In this document: positions 14,863 to 19,054 of the stretch, one piece after another
Layout of the letters: each line of letters opens with the position of its first letter
Numbering within the stretch: the first letter of the stretch is position 1
Program-made: the position numbers and the translations under genes
DNA from: DATARH01 sp035504235
GTDB lineage: Bacteria > Pseudomonadota > Alphaproteobacteria > ATCC43930 > CGMCC-115725
Assembly (NCBI GenBank): GCA_035504235.1
Contig: DATJSH010000261.1
Location: forward strand, 1 to 19,054
Length of the DNA: 19,054 bases
Reading direction: 5' to 3'
The notes under the pieces: generated by a model
What the model saw: the letters and a program-made list of their open reading frames with translations, nothing else
Told to the model about the DNA's origin: nothing
Databases searched by the model: none

Positions 14863-16299
14863 CTAGCGGCTGGCGACCTTGACCGCCGCGGGCATGACCG
14901 AGCAGCCGATGTGCTGCCGGTGAAGCTCGCCGCACGCGGCGCGCGCCGCGGGCTCGGTGAAGTAGATGAGCCGCGCGCGGTAAAGCCGCTCGCGGCCGGC
15001 CGGCGCCAGGATTTGCGACTGCTTGCCCTTGGCAAAGGGCAATTCGGCAATTTCGTGCTCAACGCGCTCCGCGGCCGGCTCGCCGCGATACGCGCCGAAC
15101 TGGATCGCCCAGCCCTCGTGCGGATCGGGCGTCGCCGGCGCGGCCTCGGCCTTGCTGACCGGCGCCAGGTGTGCGAGCGCCGCGCTTGCGACGGCGGCCA
15201 CGGTTGCTGGCGCCGAGCGAGCGGGCGGCTCGTCGGAAACCGGCTGGCTCGCCGGCGGCGCCATCGAGGTCATGGCGACCGCGGCGAACGATGGTTGCGG
15301 CACTGCCGCCGGCTGGGCCGCTGGTGGCGCGGCGGTGGCAACCGCCGGGACCGCGGTCGGCGCCGTCTGGTTCTGCGCGACGAGCACACTCGGCTGGCGG
15401 GCGATGTCGCCAAAGCCAAGGTCGAGCATCTGCGCCATCGACTCGTCACGGCTATGCACGGTGCGGCCGCCGAGGATCACGCCGATCAGACGATGCCCGT
15501 TCTGCACCGCCGATGTCGCGAGGTTGAAGCCCGACGCCTCGGTATAGCCGGTCTTAATGCCGTCCGCTCCCGGATACCAGCCGAGCATGTGGTCGTGGCC
15601 ATTGACGATCTCGCCGTTGAAATCGAACTTGGTCACCGCGAAGTAGCGGTATTCGCGTGGAAAATCACGGTAGAGCGCCAGCGCCAGCCGCGCTACGTCG
15701 CGCGCTGTCGTCAGCTGCTCGGGATCGGGCAGGCCCGACGCGTTGGCGTAATGCGTGCGGGTCATGCCGAGCTGCGCCGCCTTCTGGTTCATCAATTCGG
15801 CGAAGGCCGCTTCACTGCCGCCGCCCATCCCTTCGGCCAGCACAGCGGCGGCGTCGTTGGCCGATTTTGTGACGATCGCCAGGATCAGGTCGCGCACCGT
15901 GACCGCTTCGCCGGGTTGCAACCCTAGCCGCGACGGGGCGTGCGCCGCCGCTGCCACCGAGACCGGCAAATTCTGATCGAGCTTCAGCCCCCCTTTGTTC
16001 AGCGCCTCAAAGGTCAGGTACAGCGTCATCATCTTGGTGAGCGAGGCCGGATAGGTCACGGCATCCGGGTTCAGTTGGCGCAGCACCTGTCCGGTATCGG
16101 CGTCGAGGACGATGGCTTCGTAGATCGGTCCGCCCGGCCCGGCGACCACCCGCGCCGCGCTGACCGGCAGCGGTACAGCCGTGATGGTGAATGCCAGAAC
16201 GGCGACCAAAAACCCAGACCGCCGCACTCGGCGGCCATGACCACGCAGCAGCAACGACTGAGCCGGCACGTTAACCCCCGCCCCCTGAGCGAACGCCAC
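14863..16299 (-). CDS. dacC: D-alanyl-D-alanine carboxypeptidase (PBP5/6 family) with C-terminal SPOR domain
   Basis: A 478-residue exported serine peptidase that trims the terminal D-Ala of peptidoglycan stem peptides. A hydrophobic signal segment is at about 29-48 (cleavage near PVSAA). The three active-site motifs are S86-L-T-K89 in YPASLTKMM, S146-A-N148 in TKSANDAA, and K249-T-G251 in GIKTGYTEASG. After the catalytic domain (to about 300) comes a Pro/Ala-rich linker (310-390), then a SPOR-like domain (about 396-472, from GWAIQFGAYRGEP), which in known proteins binds denuded glycan at the division site. This layout is common in alphaproteobacteria. GTG 16299 is preceded by AGGGGGAG; in-frame starts further in cannot be excluded because the leader is long and basic. 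The symbol is by family only (dacA and dacF are also used). Confidence 0.92.
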   Translation of the reverse strand: MAFAQGAGVNVPAQSLLLRGHGRRVRRSGFLVAVLAFTITAVPLPVSAARVVAGPGGPIYEAIVLDADTGQVLRQLNPDAVTYPASLTKMMTLYLTFEALNKGGLKLDQNLPVSVAAAAHAPSRLGLQPGEAVTVRDLILAIVTKSANDAAAVLAEGMGGGSEAAFAELMNQKAAQLGMTRTHYANASGLPDPEQLTTARDVARLALALYRDFPREYRYFAVTKFDFNGEIVNGHDHMLGWYPGADGIKTGYTEASGFNLATSAVQNGHRLIGVILGGRTVHSRDESMAQMLDLGFGDIARQPSVLVAQNQTAPTAVPAVATAAPPAAQPAAVPQPSFAAVAMTSMAPPASQPVSDEPPARSAPATVAAVASAALAHLAPVSKAEAAPATPDPHEGWAIQFGAYRGEPAAERVEHEIAELPFAKGKQSQILAPAGRERLYRARLIYFTEPAARAACGELHRQHIGCSVMPAAVKVASR

Positions 16300-16330
16300 A
16301 CACTCCCCCTGCCTTCATCAGGCGATGCGA

Positions 16331-16359
16331 AGGGTAAAAAAAAGATGAAACCCTGTCAA
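16331..16359 (-). promoter_or_regulatory. Probable promoter of the D,D-carboxypeptidase gene
   Basis: On the minus strand a perfect -35 box TTGACA (16359-16354) is followed 17 bases later by TACCCT (16336-16331), which keeps three of six -10 bases. The spacer ends in a run of eight T (A16336-16343 on the plus strand includes the first T of the -10). Transcription would begin near 16324, about 25 bases before GTG 16299. Nothing else notable was seen between here and about 16490. Confidence 0.5.
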
Positions 16360-16491
16360 AGCCAGTCATCGCATAAGGCAACCCGCGTCGGCGACAGTGA
16401 AACGCGCGGCACGCGAGTTCATTCGCTGCAATGTCCTCAAAACTTCGCACCGGTCATCCTGGCGAACGGATGGCACCCGGTTGCTCGTATC

Positions 16492-16506
16492 TTGTGCGGC
16501 GCACAA
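16492..16506. promoter_or_regulatory. Perfect 15-base palindrome TTGTGC-GGC-GCACAA, candidate PhaR operator
   Basis: Six-base inverted arms around GGC, eight bases upstream of the phasin -35 box. The TGC-N3-GCA core agrees with the CTGC-N3-GCAG type of site described for the PHA regulator PhaR in Paracoccus and relatives. Assigning it to PhaR is inference; no phaR gene is in the window. Confidence 0.5.
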
Positions 16507-16513
16507 AATTCGG

Positions 16514-16541
16514 TTGACCTCGTGCAACTATCGCCTACCTA
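16514..16541 (+). promoter_or_regulatory. Candidate phasin promoter
   Basis: TTGACC (16514-16519) matches five of six -35 bases. TACCTA (16536-16541), 16 bases on, is a weak -10. The start point would be near 16548, inside the second TTGTGC-N3-GCA site and about 40 bases before the ATG at 16588. Confidence 0.42.
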
Positions 16542-16546
16542 GGCTG

Positions 16547-16561
16547 TTGTGCATCGCAGCA
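16547..16561. promoter_or_regulatory. Second TTGTGC-N3-GCA site at the presumed phasin transcription start
   Basis: TTGTGC-ATC-GCAGCA shares the full left half and the GCA of the right half with the palindrome at 16492-16506. Its centre lies 55 bases downstream of that of the first site. A repressor bound here would block the promoter between the two sites. Confidence 0.4.
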
Positions 16562-16587
16562 ATTCCGCAGCGATCAGCGAGGTTGAG

Positions 16588-17064
16588 ATGAGCGACGAAA
16601 AGCAGAACAGGACGAAGCGGGCGGCGGCGCCGCAGCAGACGGAATCCGAAACCGCGGTGATGGCGTCCGAGACGCCCGAACCGGCGGCACTCCCCCCACC
16701 GGAAGCGAGGATGGCTTTGCCCGCGCCGGTGCCCGAGTGGCGGTACGGTGCCGAGCGGTACTTTGCCGCCTACCGCGCGACGCTTGCCTCGATCGGCGAA
16801 TCGCAGGCGGCAATTGCCTCGGACGTGACGGCGATGGCGCTCGAGATGAGCGGTCTCGCCCGCTCGAACCTGACCGCGGCGGGCGATGGCGTCACCGCGT
16901 TCCTCAGCGCGCGCAGCCTGGTTGATGCGGTAGAGGCGCAGCTCGGCTTTGCGCGGCGCACCCTCGATGCGTTCGCCAGCGGTTCGACGCGGCTCGGCGA
17001 GCTCGGTTTGCGCCTGGTGAGCGATGCGACAAAGCCGATGACCAAGCCGTTCGCCGCCGTCTGA
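16588..17064 (+). CDS. Phasin family protein (polyhydroxyalkanoate granule-associated)
   Basis: A 158-residue protein that in its family coats PHA granules. The first 50 residues are polar and Pro/Ala-rich with low complexity. The phasin helical core runs from about 54 to 148: YGAERYFAAYRATLASIGES, then MSGLARSNLTAAGDGVTAF, AVEAQLGFARRTLDAFASGS and TRLGELGLRLVSDATKP, the last being the usual end of Phasin_2 proteins. There is no signal peptide or membrane segment. ATG 16588 with GAGG at 16579-16582 is the best start; GTG 16549 would place the presumed transcription start inside the gene. The promoter region carries two TGC-N3-GCA sites, as expected for a gene repressed by PhaR until granules form. 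PHA synthase and PhaR genes are not in the window. Confidence 0.87.
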   Translation: MSDEKQNRTKRAAAPQQTESETAVMASETPEPAALPPPEARMALPAPVPEWRYGAERYFAAYRATLASIGESQAAIASDVTAMALEMSGLARSNLTAAGDGVTAFLSARSLVDAVEAQLGFARRTLDAFASGSTRLGELGLRLVSDATKPMTKPFAAV

Positions 17065-17076
17065 AGCCGCGCGAAT

Positions 17077-17094
17077 CGCCGCAAATCCGCGGCG
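17077..17094. terminator. Hairpin after the phasin gene (possible terminator)
   Basis: CGCCGC (17077-17082), six-base loop, GCGGCG (17089-17094), starting 12 bases after the phasin stop. The stem is perfect, but no T-run follows, so it is not a classical intrinsic terminator. It could instead stabilise the phasin mRNA 3' end. Confidence 0.35.
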
Positions 17095-17108
17095 CGGCAG
17101 GTCGTCGC

Positions 17109-17133
17109 CGCGGCGGGTTCTTGTTCCGCCGCG
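17109..17133. terminator. Second GC hairpin after the phasin gene
   Basis: CGCGGCGG (17109-17116) pairs perfectly with CCGCCGCG (17126-17133) across a nine-base loop, GTTCTTGTT. No T-run follows. It lies about 40 bases before the next start codon, so it could also act in the leader of the downstream gene. Confidence 0.35.
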
Positions 17134-17173
17134 CCGATTGCGGGAAAGTCCGCCCGCATTCGGGGGAGCTTTA

Positions 17174-18556
17174 ATGCCGTTTGATTGTTTTCGCGCGTGG
17201 CCGCGTCCGATCCTGGCGGCGCTGATTTGCGGTGCCGCGGCGATCGGCGCCGGCGGCCCTGCGGCCAGAGCGCAGATCGGCCCGGAATCGATCGACATCA
17301 TCGACCGGCTGTGCGCGCAGACCTTGCGCAGCAACGAAGAAGATCGGCTCTATGGCATCATCAGCCTGACGGTGCGGGGGACGATTAGCTATCGCGGCGG
17401 CGCGCTGCAGCGCAACGTGATCGACGATGCCGTGCAGAACGCGCTCGATGCGCTGCTCAGCGACTGCGCGAACCTCAAGGCAGCCGACCCGTCGAAGCGG
17501 GTCGACATGGCGATCGCGGTCGTCAGCGACGCCGCCACCAAGGTCCTCGACAAGGCCGCCGCTGCGCGTAAAAGCCATCACAACGACAGCCCCTACGCCA
17601 AGACGGCGGAGGGCAAGGTAACCGCCGCCGATCTTTCCGAGGAGCTGTCATCGCAAGAAATCGACCAATGGCTCGATTCGATGCCGGCACGGGAGCGCGC
17701 GCTGTCGCTGTTTCTCTATTCCTCCAAGGTGACGCCCAAGGAAATCGCCGAGGCGGTTGGTGAAAAACCCAACACGATCGCTCGCCAGTTCGGCGCCAGC
17801 AAAGCCGATCTGATGCACATCTACGACGAGAACTGGCAGGAGCCGATCAGTGGCCCCAACGCCGAGCCGGCGATGAAGTACACCATGAGCGGCGAGGGCT
17901 TTGCCGCGGCGATGACGGCTGCGGAGAAGCCCGCGCCGACATCACCGCCGGCTGCCGATGCAACGGCAACCGCGGGCGGCGCGCCACCCGCCGCGATCCC
18001 CATTACTGCGGCCGGCACGGCCTCGCCGCGTGGCGGGCTCGGCTCGCTGAAGGTGACCGGGATCAGCGACATGATCTATTCGGGGTGGTCGTTGCTGGCG
18101 ACGGCCCAGGGCCTCCCGCGCGGCGAGCATATCGGGGTCTCGCAGCCCTTTCTGCTCGAGCCCGATTCGCCGAACGTCAAACGCATGCTAGTGACCGGCA
18201 TCGCCGAGATCGGCAATTCCGACGCCGAGACCCGCCGGTTTCTGTTGAAGGCTTATGCGATCGACGCTGACAAGGAGGGCGCCGGGCTGCACGACGGCTT
18301 CCATGTTGGCGCGCCGCTCGATAATGCCGAGGCGAAAAAAACCCTCGCCAACCCGACCCTGACCTCGATCGAGGTCGCACGCTGCCTGTGGCATGATTTC
18401 GGCACCGGACCCGACCCCGGCCTGTGCCGGCAGTCGGCCGACGCCACACCGCCAGCCACACCGGCTCCGTCTTCGCCGGCCGCAGCAGCGGCGCCGGCCA
18501 CGCCAGCCCCACCGCCGGAGGCTCCGGCGCAAACCCGACCTCAGGCTAATCCTTGA
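17174..18556 (+). CDS. Exported protein of unknown function with sigma-region-4-like helix-turn-helix segment
   Basis: I do not recognise this 460-residue protein. It starts at ATG 17174 behind a strong GGGGGAG (17162-17168). Residues 1-33 look like a signal peptide (hydrophobic core about 12-28, cleavage near ARAQ). An N-terminal region (about 36-130) follows with two Cys (47, 98). Residues 164-218 read like sigma-70 region 4: WLDSMPARERALSLFLY, then TPKEIAEAVGEKPNTIARQF and a following helix. A Pro/Ala linker (250-288) leads to a C-terminal domain (about 289-420) with LGSLKVTGISDMIYSGWSLL and Cys 404 and 418, then a 40-residue Pro/Ala tail. A DNA-binding-like fold in an exported protein is contradictory, so either the HTH serves another purpose or the leader is not cleaved. 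It overlaps the convergent hydrolase gene by 11 bases. Confidence 0.75.
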   Translation: MPFDCFRAWPRPILAALICGAAAIGAGGPAARAQIGPESIDIIDRLCAQTLRSNEEDRLYGIISLTVRGTISYRGGALQRNVIDDAVQNALDALLSDCANLKAADPSKRVDMAIAVVSDAATKVLDKAAAARKSHHNDSPYAKTAEGKVTAADLSEELSSQEIDQWLDSMPARERALSLFLYSSKVTPKEIAEAVGEKPNTIARQFGASKADLMHIYDENWQEPISGPNAEPAMKYTMSGEGFAAAMTAAEKPAPTSPPAADATATAGGAPPAAIPITAAGTASPRGGLGSLKVTGISDMIYSGWSLLATAQGLPRGEHIGVSQPFLLEPDSPNVKRMLVTGIAEIGNSDAETRRFLLKAYAIDADKEGAGLHDGFHVGAPLDNAEAKKTLANPTLTSIEVARCLWHDFGTGPDPGLCRQSADATPPATPAPSSPAAAAAPATPAPPPEAPAQTRPQANP

Positions 18557-19054
18557 GATAGCGCGCGAAAAACGCCGGCACGCGCTGCATCGCATCGGCG
18601 CGCGCCGCCGGGTCGGTACCGACAATCGGCACCACGCCGGCACGGGTGACGTATTTGGGCAATTCGCGGATCGATACGTTCGGCGCATCAAATGCATGGT
18701 AGGCGCTGGGATAGATGACGATCTGCGCCTGGGCGCCGCGCGCGATCGCGCCGTCGATAAAGGTCTTGCAGAGCCCCGCTGGCGTCCAGACATCCGCCGC
18801 GCCCTGGAGCACCAAAAGCGGGATCTTCGTCGTCCACCCGATCCCCCAGCGATCATCGCGGCACGCCGCTGGGTAAAAAGCGACCGCGGCGCGAAAATCC
18901 GGTGCGGTCATCTCGGCGGGGCGGCCAAGGCTTGGCTCGCCGACCGACATCAGCACCGTCCCGCCACCCTGCGACCAGCCGAGCGCGGCGATCCGGTCGG
19001 GCCGGATATCGGGCTGCGCCTGCAGCCAGGCGAGCGCGCCATAGGCATCCTTGG
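18546..19054 (-). CDS. Dienelactone hydrolase-family alpha/beta hydrolase (partial, N-terminus outside window)
   Basis: The last 169 residues of an alpha/beta hydrolase; the frame is open to the window end and the start codon is not present. The first complete codons read KDAYGALAWLQAQPDIRPDR, then the nucleophile elbow GWSQGG with the Ser codon at 18974-18972. The Asp is probably in LVLQGAADVWTP and the His in YPSAYHAFDAPN, so the triad is complete. True dienelactone hydrolases use Cys; the Ser here fits the broader family of esterases and uncharacterised hydrolases with a signal peptide. The end, VPAFFARYLKD, is typical. An internal GTG at 18956 is not the start, because homology continues upstream of it. 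The stop overlaps the convergent unknown gene by 11 bases. Substrate unknown. Confidence 0.85.
   Translation of the reverse strand, partial: KDAYGALAWLQAQPDIRPDRIAALGWSQGGGTVLMSVGEPSLGRPAEMTAPDFRAAVAFYPAACRDDRWGIGWTTKIPLLVLQGAADVWTPAGLCKTFIDGAIARGAQAQIVIYPSAYHAFDAPNVSIRELPKYVTRAGVVPIVGTDPAARADAMQRVPAFFARYLKD

Overview
The window is GC-rich DNA (roughly two thirds G+C by eye, not computed) with tightly packed genes, several 4-base start/stop overlaps and some GTG/TTG starts. A phasin, an alphaproteobacterial-style pair of VWA and J-domain proteins, a SPOR-tailed D,D-carboxypeptidase and a DUF4189 protein together suggest a free-living, polyhydroxyalkanoate-storing alphaproteobacterium, perhaps of the Rhodospirillales or Hyphomicrobiales. 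That placement is inference from gene content. I see no rRNA, tRNA, CRISPR array, transposase or prophage gene.

Layout. 1-105: the 3' end of what looks like a ring-hydroxylating dioxygenase beta subunit. 210-590: a stand-alone CheY-like receiver. 660-4448: a complete osmoprotectant ABC importer in the E. coli order osmF-yehY-yehX-yehW, each junction being an ATGA overlap. 4396-5796 (minus): a GlpD-type glycerol-3-phosphate dehydrogenase with a shortened C-terminal domain, overlapping yehW tail to tail. 5896-6270: a small exported DUF4189 protein. 6278-8663 (minus): a three-gene operon of acyl-CoA dehydrogenase, exported DUF1330 protein and L-aspartate dehydrogenase. 8747-10822: a stand-alone molybdopterin oxidoreductase. 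10837-12470: a VWA-like protein and a membrane-anchored J-domain protein, each preceded by a copy of the same palindromic intergenic repeat. 12581-14861: galU and a phosphomannomutase/phosphoglucomutase. 14863-16299 (minus): the D,D-carboxypeptidase. 16588-17064: the phasin. 17174-18556: an exported protein of unknown function with a sigma-region-4-like helix-turn-helix. 18546-19054 (minus): an alpha/beta hydrolase of the dienelactone hydrolase type, cut by the window end.

How the genes work together. Four themes are visible: osmoprotectant uptake (osmF operon), carbon and redox metabolism (GlpD, acyl-CoA dehydrogenase, aspartate dehydrogenase, molybdoenzyme, dioxygenase fragment, hydrolase), envelope building (GalU and the mutase supplying sugar nucleotides, the carboxypeptidase trimming peptidoglycan) and carbon storage (phasin). 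They look like neighbouring housekeeping and accessory operons rather than one system.

I do not see a convincing undescribed system. The best leads are the exported protein with a sigma-4-like segment, two TTGTGC-N3-GCA sites bracketing the phasin promoter (a possible PhaR operator), and the VWA/J-domain pair with its repeats. All functional calls rest on reading the sequence against remembered families; no search was run.
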